Shown in pieces: positions 16,349 to 24,986 of a stretch of DNA of 44,497 bases. The notes under the pieces are model-generated. The model ran no database searches. It was not told where the DNA came from and saw only the letters and a list, made by a program, of their open reading frames with translations. Within the stretch, counting starts at the first letter, position 1; every line of letters begins with the position of its first letter. The DNA comes from Zetaproteobacteria bacterium (GTDB lineage: Bacteria; Bdellovibrionota_B; Oligoflexia; Oligoflexales; Bog-1112), in NCBI GenBank assembly GCA_947445855.1, contig CANFEH010000004.1:1-44497 (forward strand), given 5' to 3'. The position numbers and the translations under genes were made by a program.

Positions 16349-17317
16349 TTAGGAAACAAAAACATCTTTAAAAGCTTCTTCTTTTTCTGGAAAAGGAGCA
16401 CTGAGCGCTTCTTCTTCTGCTTTTTTTACCTTCTCTTTTACTTTTTGGTTGAGCTCTTCTAGTTGATTTTTTGTGAATTTTTTTGACTGTAGTAAAATTG
16501 TTTCAGCTTGAATTAAAGGGTCTCTTGCTTGATAAGATTCTAACTCTTCTTTTGAACGATAAAGTCCTGGGTCTGAAACAGAGTGGCCCTTATAACGATA
16601 AGTGTTTACTTCAAGCAAATAAGGAGCCCCTGTTTTTTTCATCTTCTCAACAATCGGAGCACAGTGTTCATACACACTGACAACGCTCATTCCATCGACA
16701 CTTGAGTGTTCCATATCAAAAGCAAGAGCACGCTTTGCAAGAGAGTCTACACTGGTCACTCGTTTAATATGAGTTCCCATTCCATACTGATTATTTTCAA
16801 TAACAAAAAGAACAGGAAGGCACCAAACAGCAGCCATGTTCATAGCTTCAAACACAGCTCCTTGATTCATAGCTGCGTCACCTAAATAACAGACAGAAAT
16901 ATTTTTTTGTTTTTTGTACTTCAGACTAAAAGCTGCTCCCACAGCAAGAGGAGCTTGGGCTCCAACAATACCATTACCTCCAAGAAATCTGTGCTCTTCA
17001 CTAAACATGTGCATAGAACCACCTTTCCCCTTGGAACAACCAGTAGCTTTTCCAAGAAGCTCACCAAAAACACTTGCAGCAGAAAGACCTTTAGCAATAG
17101 CTTGTGTGTGAGAACGGTACCCACTGAGTACATAGTCGTGAGCCTCAAGAAGGCCTTGAATCCCAACGCACACAGCCTCTTGTCCAATATGCACATGACA
17201 AAAACCAGCAAACATTCTCTGTGTATAAGCTCTTAAAACTCTCTCTTCAAAACGCCTATAAAAAAGCATTTCTTCATAAAAGGAAAAAAGTTTTTCTTCA
17301 GAAATTTTCACACTCAT
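16349..17317 (-). CDS. pdhA: Pyruvate dehydrogenase E1 component, alpha subunit
   Basis: A 322-residue E1 alpha subunit, first gene of the pdh operon. The thiamine-diphosphate motif runs from LGDAAMNQGAVFEAMN to VIENNQYGMGT, so the usual GDG has become GDA. The substitution is mild and the NN end of the motif is intact. The HIGQEAVCVG, GGSMHMF and GIVGAQAPLAVG stretches are typical. The phosphorylation-loop-like RYKGHSVSDPGLYRS is also present. ATG 17317 has AGGTGG about 8 nt upstream. The 337-nt leader probably carries the operon promoter and a palindrome (17375-17390) that could bind a regulator. Confidence 0.95.
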   Translation of the reverse strand: MSVKISEEKLFSFYEEMLFYRRFEERVLRAYTQRMFAGFCHVHIGQEAVCVGIQGLLEAHDYVLSGYRSHTQAIAKGLSAASVFGELLGKATGCSKGKGGSMHMFSEEHRFLGGNGIVGAQAPLAVGAAFSLKYKKQKNISVCYLGDAAMNQGAVFEAMNMAAVWCLPVLFVIENNQYGMGTHIKRVTSVDSLAKRALAFDMEHSSVDGMSVVSVYEHCAPIVEKMKKTGAPYLLEVNTYRYKGHSVSDPGLYRSKEELESYQARDPLIQAETILLQSKKFTKNQLEELNQKVKEKVKKAEEEALSAPFPEKEEAFKDVFVS

Positions 17318-17374
17318 AATAGGTCCACCTTGACTTATTTTTCAGCATTTTCATCCTGGCGACTTTTTTGCTTA

Positions 17375-17390
17375 CAAAATATGCATTTTG
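17375..17390. promoter_or_regulatory. Palindrome upstream of pdhA, possible operator
   Basis: CAAAATATGCATTTTG has 6-bp arms (CAAAAT/ATTTTG) around a 4-nt centre, about 58-73 nt upstream of the pdhA ATG. It is flanked on the minus strand by two AAGCAAAA copies. It does not match the E. coli PdhR site. Any regulatory role is inference. Confidence 0.25.
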
Positions 17391-17561
17391 CTTGCAGATT
17401 TCTAGAGTGTAACTTGATTCGAAAAAACTGTCTTCCTTAGACTTATAATTCTTACTTGCTCTATAAAAAAACAAACTGTGAAGCATGAGATTGCTCATAA
17501 AGAAAAAAACTTTTTTTTAAAAACTCTTAAAAGCTGGACGAAAAAAATGCAAACAAAAGAA

Positions 17562-17578
17562 CTCTTGAAATTCAAGAG
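17562..17578 (-). terminator. Possible rpoH terminator
   Basis: CTCTTGAA and TTCAAGAG arms around one base form a hairpin about 77 nt after the rpoH stop. On the minus strand it is followed by a broken T-rich run (TTCTTTTGTTTGC). The tract is imperfect, so strength is uncertain. Confidence 0.4.
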
Positions 17579-17654
17579 GCAAAAAAAGCACAAAAAATGG
17601 TGTATAAAATTTAGACAGAAAAGCGAAGAAAGGATTTAAATAGAAATGAAAAAA

Positions 17655-18578
17655 TTAAATATCAAATGTCCCTTTTTCACGGACAAAATCTTCCAAACGA
17701 CGAAGAATTCTAGCCTCAAGCTGCCTTGCCCTCTCGCGCGATATGCCATAGTCCTCTCCAATCTCCTGAAGAGTCTTAGGGTTATCAGCTAGAATTCTAC
17801 CCTGAAAAATCTCAAGATCTCGTCCTTTCAAGGTTTTTTCAAACTCTTCTAGGTACTCTTCAAAAAGCACACGTATTTGCTTTTTTGACAGTTCTACCTC
17901 CACAGAAACTTGAGTGTCATCGCTTAATTGTTCTCCATAGGTTGTAGGGCTAGAAGAACCCTCTCCTATGTAAATTGGAGCATCGAGAGACACGTCTGAG
18001 GAATTAAGACGTTTTTGCATCTCAATCACATCTTTTTCTGGCACATCAAGACTAGCAGCTAGCAGCTTAACATCCGCCTCTTCACCTTCAGCAAGAAGAC
18101 GATTTGTCTCTTTTTGAAGATTATAGAAAAGTTTTCTTTGATTGGTCGTTGTGGCAATTCTGACCTGACTCCTATTTTCAAGCAAATACTTAAGAATGTA
18201 AGCTCTAATCCACCAAGCAGCATAACTTGAAAGCTTAACTCCTTTATAAGGATCAAACTTTTTCACAGCTTGCATGAGTCCTAAAGTCCCTTCCTGGACA
18301 AGATCAAGCAGGTTCATTTGAGCCTTGTTAAGATCACTTGCAATTTTCACTACAAGACGCAAATTCGAAGTAATCAGCCTATGAGCTGCCTGCGGATCCT
18401 GCTCATCATGGTGTCTTTTAGCCAGTTCAAATTCTTCTTCTGGACTTAAAAGCGGGTAACGCGCAATTTCTCGCAAATAGAGTTGAAGCGGAGAAAGCTG
18501 AGGCGAAACTCCCCGCCCCACGTAAGAAGCAGGTAAGCTTTTGTTATTAGAATTATTTTTTGATTTTCCTTTTTCCAT
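17655..18578 (-). CDS. rpoH: RNA polymerase sigma factor RpoH (sigma-32 type)
   Basis: RpoH directs RNA polymerase to heat-shock and stress promoters. This 307-residue protein has region 1.2/2.1 (LQLYLREIARYPLLSPEEE), region 2.2-2.3 (LLDLVQEGTLGLMQAVKKFDP), region 2.4 (AAWWIRAYILKYLLEN) and the RpoH box QRKLFYNLQ at about residues 147-155, which separates it from RpoD-type factors. Region 4.2 is the helix-turn-helix TLQEIGEDYGISRERARQLE near the C-terminus. No region 1.1 or non-conserved insert is present. It starts at ATG 18578, divergent from amgK with a 153-nt shared upstream region. A second sigma factor gene would be needed for housekeeping; it is not here. Confidence 0.94.
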   Translation of the reverse strand: MEKGKSKNNSNNKSLPASYVGRGVSPQLSPLQLYLREIARYPLLSPEEEFELAKRHHDEQDPQAAHRLITSNLRLVVKIASDLNKAQMNLLDLVQEGTLGLMQAVKKFDPYKGVKLSSYAAWWIRAYILKYLLENRSQVRIATTTNQRKLFYNLQKETNRLLAEGEEADVKLLAASLDVPEKDVIEMQKRLNSSDVSLDAPIYIGEGSSSPTTYGEQLSDDTQVSVEVELSKKQIRVLFEEYLEEFEKTLKGRDLEIFQGRILADNPKTLQEIGEDYGISRERARQLEARILRRLEDFVREKGTFDI

Positions 18579-18731
18579 CAGCCAACCACAAAAAGAAGGG
18601 ATTTAATAGATTGTGAACCATAACAAAATTTTTTCTAAAAAAACAGTTTCTAGAAAGAAAAATATCGGCGTGTTAGACTTCATCTGCTGCCATTCTATTT
18701 ATCAAACAGCCTCTAAACATCAGGCCATCGC

Positions 18732-19739
18732 ATGAATACAGGAAGATTACCAAAAAATTTGCTTGAAAAACTCTCAAAAGTTATTTGTAACCCTTTTAAG
18801 CTAGCCCCGTTAGCGAGCGAAGCTTCTACAAAGAAATTTTTTCATATTTTGCCCCAAAAAACAGAACTTCTCATGGTCATGACAGACCACAAAGAAGGCA
18901 GAGGATCAATCGAAGACTGGGTTAGTCTCCACAAGACCCTCGAAGAAAACCACATCCTTGTGCCAAAAATTCTAAAAAATTTTCCTCAAGAAAAAGCTCT
19001 TCTCTTAGAAGATTGTGGAGACAACACCTTGCAGAAAAATTTTTCTTCTCTGGAAAACAGAAAACACCTACAAGAGGCTCAAGAAAAAGCTCTTTGTATT
19101 TTAAAAAAAACAAGGAAAATTAACACAACTTCTCTCCACTTAAAACTAGATGAAAAAGAATTAAAAAGAGATAGAAACTTATTCCTTGAGTACCACATAG
19201 AACCAAGAAGAAAATTTTTACCTTCTTTCGAAGAAAATCTGTTCATCACAGAAAGCCTCTCTCTTGAAAAGTTTCTAGCCCAAGCGCATCCTGTCTTTAC
19301 ACACAGAGACTTCCACTCTGGAAATCTTATTTTAAAAGATCAAGATCTTTATTTAATTGATTTCCAAGACGCTTGCTTAGGTCCAAACTCTTACGATTTT
19401 GTTTCTTTTGTCTTTGATCCTTACTTGCCTCTTTCTCTCAAAGAAAGAGAGGATAGCTTTCATTCTTCTCTTCATTTCTTTTTGAAAGATTTTTCTTCAG
19501 AAGAAGAAAATACTTTTTTAGACACACTAAAAGCCCAGAGCATTCAAAGACTCTATAAAATTCTAGGAAGCTACAATTACCTGTCATTTGAACTAAAAAA
19601 ACAACAATACTCAGTCTTTATTAAACCTGTTGTAGAAATTCTCTACCACTTTGATCTTCATGATTCTAGGTGGCCTTACCTGACAAGCCTACTAGCAAAG
19701 GAACTTCTTAATGCAGAAGAAACAGAACAAGAACCTTAA
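18732..19739 (+). CDS. amgK: N-acetylmuramate/N-acetylglucosamine kinase, AmgK-like
   Basis: AmgK phosphorylates MurNAc (and GlcNAc) at the anomeric carbon in the murein-recycling route that bypasses de novo MurA/MurB. The 335-residue protein belongs to the aminoglycoside-phosphotransferase fold. The catalytic loop is HRDFHSGN (His191, Asp193, Asn198) and the metal-binding motif is LIDFQDA (Asp210). ATG 18732 is preceded by CATCAGG-like bases. The nucleotidyltransferase gene downstream overlaps by 29 nt, and that pairing, as in Pseudomonas, is the main reason for choosing AmgK over other small-molecule kinases of this fold. Substrate is inferred from context. Confidence 0.82.
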   Translation: MNTGRLPKNLLEKLSKVICNPFKLAPLASEASTKKFFHILPQKTELLMVMTDHKEGRGSIEDWVSLHKTLEENHILVPKILKNFPQEKALLLEDCGDNTLQKNFSSLENRKHLQEAQEKALCILKKTRKINTTSLHLKLDEKELKRDRNLFLEYHIEPRRKFLPSFEENLFITESLSLEKFLAQAHPVFTHRDFHSGNLILKDQDLYLIDFQDACLGPNSYDFVSFVFDPYLPLSLKEREDSFHSSLHFFLKDFSSEEENTFLDTLKAQSIQRLYKILGSYNYLSFELKKQQYSVFIKPVVEILYHFDLHDSRWPYLTSLLAKELLNAEETEQEP

Positions 19740-20559
19740 AGCTTTCATTCTAGCTGCTGGGTATGGATCTCGACTTGGAGAAATTACAAAAGAGACCCCG
19801 AAACCACTTGTCCCTATTATGGGAACACCTCTTCTTTTGCATCTTTTAAAACAAGTAGAAAACACTGAAATTAAAGACATTGCAATCAACACCTACTACC
19901 AAAAAGAAAAAATAAAAGAAGCTCTTAAAAACTACTCTGGGCCTCTTAATATAACTCTCTTAGAAGAACCTCTTCTTCTAGGAACAGGTGGAGGGATTGC
20001 CAACACAAAAGAATGGAGAGAGGGGGCAGATCTTCTTGTTATGAATTCTGATCTAGTTCATACATTTTCTCTTAAAAAAATTATTCAAGAATATAGAAAA
20101 AATGAAGATGATCTTCTTTTTGCTCTTTGCACACCTGCTTACCCCCAAAAAACATTGCTTTGGTGTTCAAACAAACAACTAAAAAGTTTCCGAGAAAAGA
20201 CAGCAGAAGAGCAAACCCCACACAGTTTTGCTTGTATCCATATAGCTCCTGATAGAATCTTAAAAAAGTTACCTGAGAAAAAAGAAAATTACGGGATTAT
20301 GGGAATTTATGAAGAGTTGTTACGGAAAAAAGAATGCATTCACACCTACTCTGATAAAAATGCATTTTGGATCGATATTGGCACCCCAGAAGACTATCTA
20401 GAAGGACAATTACAACTTTACAAACTTATGAAGGAAGGTAAAAGCCTCGAACACCCAGCTTTTCTAACAAGAGAGTTCTCCATGAAGGCTTTTCAACAAA
20501 CCTTAGAAGACTTAGAAAAGAAATTCCCAACTCTTATAAAACTAGAAGGCTACCTGTGA
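19711..20559 (+). CDS. murU: MurNAc-1-phosphate uridylyltransferase, MurU-like
   Basis: MurU makes UDP-MurNAc from MurNAc-1-phosphate and UTP, the next step after AmgK. The 282-residue protein has the nucleotidyltransferase signature ILAAGYGSRLGEITKETPKP (residues about 13-32, with the GxGxR loop and the Lys-Pro pair). The LLLGTGGGIANTKEW segment binds the uridine. VMNSDLVHT carries the metal-binding Asp. It is longer than Pseudomonas MurU (about 223) because of a C-terminal helical tail; an alternative nucleotide-sugar product such as UDP-GlcNAc or GDP-sugar cannot be excluded. ATG 19711 lies inside amgK with AAAGGA upstream. UDP-MurNAc made here would feed MurC in the dcw cluster. Confidence 0.82.
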   Translation: MQKKQNKNLKAFILAAGYGSRLGEITKETPKPLVPIMGTPLLLHLLKQVENTEIKDIAINTYYQKEKIKEALKNYSGPLNITLLEEPLLLGTGGGIANTKEWREGADLLVMNSDLVHTFSLKKIIQEYRKNEDDLLFALCTPAYPQKTLLWCSNKQLKSFREKTAEEQTPHSFACIHIAPDRILKKLPEKKENYGIMGIYEELLRKKECIHTYSDKNAFWIDIGTPEDYLEGQLQLYKLMKEGKSLEHPAFLTREFSMKAFQQTLEDLEKKFPTLIKLEGYL

Positions 20560-20569
20560 CTAGTCACTC

Positions 20570-20601
20570 TTGTATAGGCGTTGTATAGGCGTTGTATAGG
20601 C
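20570..20601. repeat. 11-bp tandem repeat, about 2.9 copies
   Basis: The unit TTGTATAGGCG occurs at 20570-20580 and 20581-20591, and again as a 10-base partial copy at 20592-20601. It lies just after the murU stop, outside any gene. Confidence 0.9.
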
Positions 20602-20662
20602 AAAAAAAACTTGTGTCTTTTAAGATGTTTAAAAATCCATAAACACCTTAAAAGACACAAGT
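20602..20662 (-). terminator. Long hairpin with T-tract, likely terminator of the LysM gene
   Basis: Perfect 16-bp arms (ACTTGTGTCTTTTAAG at 20609-20624 and its complement at 20647-20662), one mismatch, then five more pairs (TGTTT/AAACA) enclose a 10-nt loop. On the minus strand the stem is followed by a run of eight T residues (complement of 20602-20609). The position between convergent genes suits a terminator, though it lies about 120 nt after the LysM gene stop. The plus side has no T run. Confidence 0.6.
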
Positions 20663-20784
20663 AAAGAGAGAACTTCTTTGTTTTCTATTGTGAGCTTTTA
20701 GAGTTATTAAATATTATTTAGCTAGTAAGCAAACTATATTTTATAACCTCTCAAAAGGACACACACACAGAAAGACTCTTTGTC

Positions 20785-21687
20785 TTAACCGAGAGTCTTC
20801 GCTATATTTCTACCCTTTGATCCAAGCAAAGAGCTTTTAGAAACCAAATCTTTTTGGAGATAAATTAAAGTCCCTACCTCAAGACTATCTGGGCTTTTCA
20901 CATGACTATTGTTTTGCCAAATTCCAGTCCAACCTTGAGAAGAACCGTAGTATTCTTGTGCAATTTTTGAGAGTGTATCTCCTGACTTTACAACCATACT
21001 AAATTGCACAACTTCTTCTTTTTTAAGCTCAGCTTCTGCGTACACTAAACTTTCTTCATTTAATTGATAGTAAACAACCTCTCCAGGGTATACCAAGTTA
21101 GCATTTTTGATCCCACTGAGCTCTGCTATATCTTTCCACTTGCCAGAGTCCCCAAAAACCTTTTTTGCAACCATAGACAATGTGTCACCTGATTGAATCA
21201 CATAAGGCATTTTTGAACCAAGCTCTGGGAGACCTATAGAAGCTGGTGTTCCTGCTTCCCCTCTTGATAACAAAGAAGTGGCCTCTTCATAGAGGGCGTC
21301 CGTTGCAGGAAGTGACACCACTTCTTCATCTGCAGGACTAATTTCTTCTTCTTCGAAATAAGGCACACTCTTCATTGTCTCATCTGCTGTAAGATCTTCT
21401 GTTTGTGCACTTGCTGGAAGATCTTCTGCTTCTGCCTTTACCGTATCATCATCTGGATCACTTAGAACAGTCTCAGTACCTTTTTCAGCCTCTAGATTAA
21501 GGGCCTCCTCTGAGACTCCCCCCCCCTCTTCCGCATCATTCCATTCGAGCCCAGCCATTTCGTTCTCTTCTCCAAGAAGAAGAGGGTCTTCTACGCTTTT
21601 GGAAGGACCTCTTGCACACCCCACAAAAAAAGCGCTTGTAACCAGTGCCATGAGCCACAAAGCTCTCCACCGAACACCTGTTTTCAT
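20785..21687 (-). CDS. Lipoprotein with two LysM domains
   Basis: This 300-residue protein has a lipoprotein signal peptide with lipobox FVGC (Cys24), so it is anchored to a membrane after export. An acidic, Glu/Asp-rich linker runs from about residue 30 to 155. Two LysM domains follow (about 162-208, starting YVIQSGDTLS, and about 231-278, starting MVVKSGDTLS). LysM binds N-acetylglucosamine in peptidoglycan, so the protein probably tethers the membrane to the wall or spaces a wall enzyme. No catalytic domain is seen. It starts at ATG 21687 with a strong AGGAGGT site and is divergent from rsmH. Confidence 0.88.
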   Translation of the reverse strand: MKTGVRWRALWLMALVTSAFFVGCARGPSKSVEDPLLLGEENEMAGLEWNDAEEGGGVSEEALNLEAEKGTETVLSDPDDDTVKAEAEDLPASAQTEDLTADETMKSVPYFEEEEISPADEEVVSLPATDALYEEATSLLSRGEAGTPASIGLPELGSKMPYVIQSGDTLSMVAKKVFGDSGKWKDIAELSGIKNANLVYPGEVVYYQLNEESLVYAEAELKKEEVVQFSMVVKSGDTLSKIAQEYYGSSQGWTGIWQNNSHVKSPDSLEVGTLIYLQKDLVSKSSLLGSKGRNIAKTLG

Positions 21688-21865
21688 AATTGACCTCCTA
21701 TCAACTCTATCTCAAGAAAATAAAATAAATTTTCTTTTTCTACGCTTTAGATCGGAAGACCTCAAAAAAAACTTAAATATCTTTTTTTTAATTTTCAGAA
21801 AAAAAAGATAACCCAATAACACTCAAAGAAAAGTCTCTATGATTTTAAGAAATCCCAATTAAATC

Positions 21866-21894
21866 TTGACAGATGCTTGAAGTATTCCTAATTT
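21866..21894 (+). promoter_or_regulatory. Candidate promoter of the dcw cluster
   Basis: TTGACA at 21866-21871 is a perfect -35 box. After 17 nt, TAATTT (21889-21894) matches only three of six -10 positions. No MraZ-type repeats are seen. Weak support for the -10 element. Confidence 0.4.
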
Positions 21895-21951
21895 CAGGCT
21901 AGTTATTTCAAAAAAATGAAGCGCTAAACAAATTAAATTCACAGGTTAACA

Positions 21952-22929
21952 ATGACAACAGAATCAAAGGAATTTAAACATCTCAGTGTTTTAGCAAGAG
22001 AGCTTGCAGACAATCTTGAGCTTGGGCCGGGAGATCTTGTCATTGACTGCACTACTGGCGGAGGGGGTCACGCCTCTGAAATGCTTGCAAAAATTCTTCC
22101 TGGTGGAAAACTGTTAGCTTTCGATCAAGATCAAGATGCTATCTCTCATTTACAAAAAAGATTTGCCGACAACATTACAACTGGAGATATTTTGTTAGAA
22201 AACTCAAGTTTTTCTGCAATAAAATCTTTTTCAGAACGCCATGGATTCACGGGTAAAGTGTCAGCGATTATAGCAGACCTAGGGGTTTCAAGTCATCAAA
22301 TTGATAAAGGCGAAAGAGGATTTTCTTTTCAACAAAACGGACCTCTTGACATGCGTATGAATCAAGAAGACAACCCCTTAACTGCAAAAGATGTGGTCAA
22401 TAACTATGACGTTCAGGAGATAGCAGACATCCTCTATCACTACGGAGAAGAACGTGCGTCTCGTCGCATTGCTAGAGCGATTGTGAGAGCAAGAGAAATC
22501 ACCCCAATAGAAACAACGACAGAGCTCGTAGATATTGTAAGAAAAAGCCTTCCCTACACACATAGTAAAAAAAACCCTGCAACCAAAACATTCCAAGCCC
22601 TGAGAATCTATGTCAACAAAGAACTAGACGAGTTAAAAGAGTTGCTCACTTCTTCCCTTGACCTCCTAAAAATAGGAGGACGCCTAGCTATCATCACATT
22701 CCACTCTCTTGAAGATAAACTTGTAAAAGAAACATTCACAGAACTTGCTGGTAAAAAATTTTTAAAAGATCTTCCTCGAGAAATTCCCCTAACACAAGAA
22801 GACATAACGAGTTATAATCTGACTAAAGGCAAAATCATAAAGCCTTTCCCGATTAAACCTTCAAGCTCAGAGGTCAACACCAACCCACGAGCAAGAAGCG
22901 CAAAACTTCGAATTTTTGAAAAAATCTAA
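21952..22929 (+). CDS. rsmH: 16S rRNA (cytosine-N4)-methyltransferase RsmH (MraW)
   Basis: RsmH methylates N4 of C1402 of 16S rRNA using S-adenosylmethionine. The 325-residue protein has the SAM-binding motif DCTTGGGGHASEML (from about residue 32), IADLGVSSHQID and the C-terminal RLAIITFHSLEDKLVK, followed by NPRARSAKLRIFEK. All are hallmarks of the family. It is the first gene of the dcw cluster. mraZ, which normally precedes it and acts as the cluster's regulator, is absent. The start is ATG 21952; the leader is AACA rich with AGG further upstream. Confidence 0.96.
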   Translation: MTTESKEFKHLSVLARELADNLELGPGDLVIDCTTGGGGHASEMLAKILPGGKLLAFDQDQDAISHLQKRFADNITTGDILLENSSFSAIKSFSERHGFTGKVSAIIADLGVSSHQIDKGERGFSFQQNGPLDMRMNQEDNPLTAKDVVNNYDVQEIADILYHYGEERASRRIARAIVRAREITPIETTTELVDIVRKSLPYTHSKKNPATKTFQALRIYVNKELDELKELLTSSLDLLKIGGRLAIITFHSLEDKLVKETFTELAGKKFLKDLPREIPLTQEDITSYNLTKGKIIKPFPIKPSSSEVNTNPRARSAKLRIFEKI

Positions 22930-22942
22930 TGGAGAAACATGA

Positions 22943-23182
22943 ATGAAAAAATGGGGAGCTGACTTTTTTTCACTTGTACTCTTTCTTTTTTCCTTCTCAG
23001 CCTGTCTCCTTTCCATTCATATACGCACCAAAACAACCATGCTAGGCTACGATATTGGAAAATTAAAATCAGAAGAAGCTGAGCTCTTAATTAATAATAG
23101 TCTCCTCAAAATGGAGCTTTCAAAAATCACCGCGAAACAGTGGCTTCTGAACTTTATCGGTTCAGAAGAAAAAAAAGAGTAA
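22943..23182 (+). CDS. ftsL: Cell division protein FtsL
   Basis: FtsL is a small bitopic divisome protein that pairs with FtsB and FtsQ and activates FtsW-FtsI. This 79-residue protein has a single span (about residues 8-25) and then a coiled-coil-like stretch (IRTKTTMLGYDIGKLKSEEA and on), which fits the G-Y-x-I-G-x-L-K pattern seen in deltaproteobacterial-type FtsL. The position between rsmH and ftsI confirms the call. It starts at ATG 22943 just 13 nt after rsmH, with GGAG in between. Confidence 0.85.
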   Translation: MKKWGADFFSLVLFLFSFSACLLSIHIRTKTTMLGYDIGKLKSEEAELLINNSLLKMELSKITAKQWLLNFIGSEEKKE

Positions 23183-23189
23183 TTCGCTC

Positions 23190-24950
23190 ATGAGTTCTCA
23201 ACCTAGCAATTTGAGAAAAAAAAATGTCTTCCAAAAGAAACGCTCTCGATTCTTTCAAGGGATAACTTTTGGTTTGTTTGTTTTTTTCATTTTTAGAGCT
23301 TCTTGGCTCTGTCTTTTTTCAGCAAATGATGAAAATCTTTCACGTATTAAAAAAAATCAATATGAAAAAACCTCAAACCTTGTTTCTTACCGAGGAACAA
23401 TTTCTGATCACAAGAATATTCCTCTTGCTATCAGTATTAAACTCCCCTCTCTTGCTGTTAACCCTAAAATTTTTCGTCCTTCAAAAACACAGGTAAAAGA
23501 TCTTAGCCTGCTTCTTGATATCCCCTCAGAAGAAATCACTGAGCTCTCTCACAAAAAAGGGTACTTCGCTTGGCTCAAAAGAAAAACAAGCTACGTTGTG
23601 TCTGAAAAAGTAAAAGAACTCTCTGTGGGTGGTATTTTTCATACTCTTGAACCATCTCGCTTTTATCCTGGAAACACTTCTGCTGCCCACCTCATAGGAC
23701 TTGTGGGAACAGATAACACAGGCCTTCTAGGACTTGAAAGAGTTTACAACAGAACTCTCGCCGGAGAAAGCACTGAGGTTAAAAAACTAAGGGACGCAAG
23801 AGGACAATCTATCTTTACTCACTCTGCTTCTGTTGTGCCTCAAGAGCCTGGGCATAACATCTTTCTAACCTTAGATCATGTTATTCAAGAAATCACAGAA
23901 GAAGCCCTAGACAAGAAATACACCGAAAGCCTTGCAAGCTCTGCTTTTGCTATTGTAGCAGACCCTCACACAGGGCGCATTTTAGCCATAGCCAACAAGC
24001 CAGGATTTAATCCCAATAAGACTGAAGATCTCATCATGAAAAACACAACAAACATGAGCGTTACCTCTGTGTTTGAGCCAGGTTCTATTTCAAAATCTTT
24101 TGTCATAGCAGAAGCTCTAGAAACAGGAAAAACAACCCCAACAGTTCTTCATGATTGTGAAAGGTCAGGAGTTTATAAAATATCTCCCTCAGTTTCTATT
24201 CATGATGATTTTCCAAAGAATTATCCCATGACAACCTCTGAAGTCCTGATTTACTCAAGTAATATTTGTTCCTATAAAATTTCACAAAAAATTGGCAAAG
24301 AGGATCTCTACAAAACATTAAAGCGTTTTGGTATTGGTAAAAAAATAACAGGGGTATCACTCCCTGGTCTCACAACTGGTTTTGTGTCTCCGGCAGAAAG
24401 CTGGAAAGAGATACGGTTTGCAAACATTGCCTTTGGACAAGGGTACATAACCACGGGACTTGAGATGATCCGCGCCTATAGTGTGTTTGCCAATGGAGGG
24501 TTTCTTGTTGAACCCTATCTCATTGCAAGGGTTGAAACAGCAGAGGGCGAGCTTATAGAGGGACCAGTAAAATACCCTGAGAAACGAGTTTTATCAGGAA
24601 AAGTTGCCGAACAAATGCGAGAGATGCTAAGCCGCGTCGTAGGAGAGGGCTCAGGGCATAATGCCCAACTAGAAAGCTTTTCTGCTGCTGGAAAAACAGG
24701 AACTACAGAAAAAGTTGACCCTGAGACAAAAGCCTACTCCAGTGAAAAAAGGCTTGCCAGCTTCATTGGTTTTGCCCCTGCAATGAATCCACACCTTGTA
24801 GCCTATATTGTCATCGACGAGCCTCGCAAAAAACCGTACTATGGGGGAACGTGGGCAGCACCTGTTTTCAAAGAGATTATGGATAAGTCTTTAAAGTATC
24901 TTAATATTGCACCCGATGACGAGCCCCACTCAGCTAAAAAAAACGACTGA
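23190..24950 (+). CDS. ftsI: Peptidoglycan transpeptidase FtsI (PBP3)
   Basis: FtsI crosslinks septal peptidoglycan in the periplasm. The 586-residue protein has an N-terminal span (about 22-42), a pedestal domain from about 60, and a C-terminal transpeptidase domain. The penicillin-binding motifs are SISK (Ser299, Lys302), SSN (Ser356, Asn358) and KTG (Lys502). The SxxK motif sits in EPGSISKS, where EPGSTFK is more common. No C-terminal PASTA domain. It begins 7 nt after ftsL and precedes murE by 36 nt. Confidence 0.95.
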   Translation: MSSQPSNLRKKNVFQKKRSRFFQGITFGLFVFFIFRASWLCLFSANDENLSRIKKNQYEKTSNLVSYRGTISDHKNIPLAISIKLPSLAVNPKIFRPSKTQVKDLSLLLDIPSEEITELSHKKGYFAWLKRKTSYVVSEKVKELSVGGIFHTLEPSRFYPGNTSAAHLIGLVGTDNTGLLGLERVYNRTLAGESTEVKKLRDARGQSIFTHSASVVPQEPGHNIFLTLDHVIQEITEEALDKKYTESLASSAFAIVADPHTGRILAIANKPGFNPNKTEDLIMKNTTNMSVTSVFEPGSISKSFVIAEALETGKTTPTVLHDCERSGVYKISPSVSIHDDFPKNYPMTTSEVLIYSSNICSYKISQKIGKEDLYKTLKRFGIGKKITGVSLPGLTTGFVSPAESWKEIRFANIAFGQGYITTGLEMIRAYSVFANGGFLVEPYLIARVETAEGELIEGPVKYPEKRVLSGKVAEQMREMLSRVVGEGSGHNAQLESFSAAGKTGTTEKVDPETKAYSSEKRLASFIGFAPAMNPHLVAYIVIDEPRKKPYYGGTWAAPVFKEIMDKSLKYLNIAPDDEPHSAKKND

Positions 24951-24986
24951 ACCAAACAAAAACCAAGACAAATAAATAAACAAACT

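Larger units (their letters stand above)
17318..17654. other. 337-base stretch between pdhA and rpoH
   Basis: It holds the putative leader and operator of the pdh operon on the right-hand side of pdhA and a possible terminator for rpoH (17562-17578). Short frames in it look like chance. No RNA gene was recognised. Confidence 0.5.

Noticed and set aside
16907-17236. Long frames on the plus strand inside pdhA
   Set aside because: They are shadows of a well-conserved gene, with no ribosome site or recognisable product.
21767-21812. A/T-only inverted repeat (ATCTTTTTTT/AAAAAAAAGAT) upstream of rsmH
   Set aside because: Runs of T and A pair by chance in this AT-rich gap; no sign of a functional structure.
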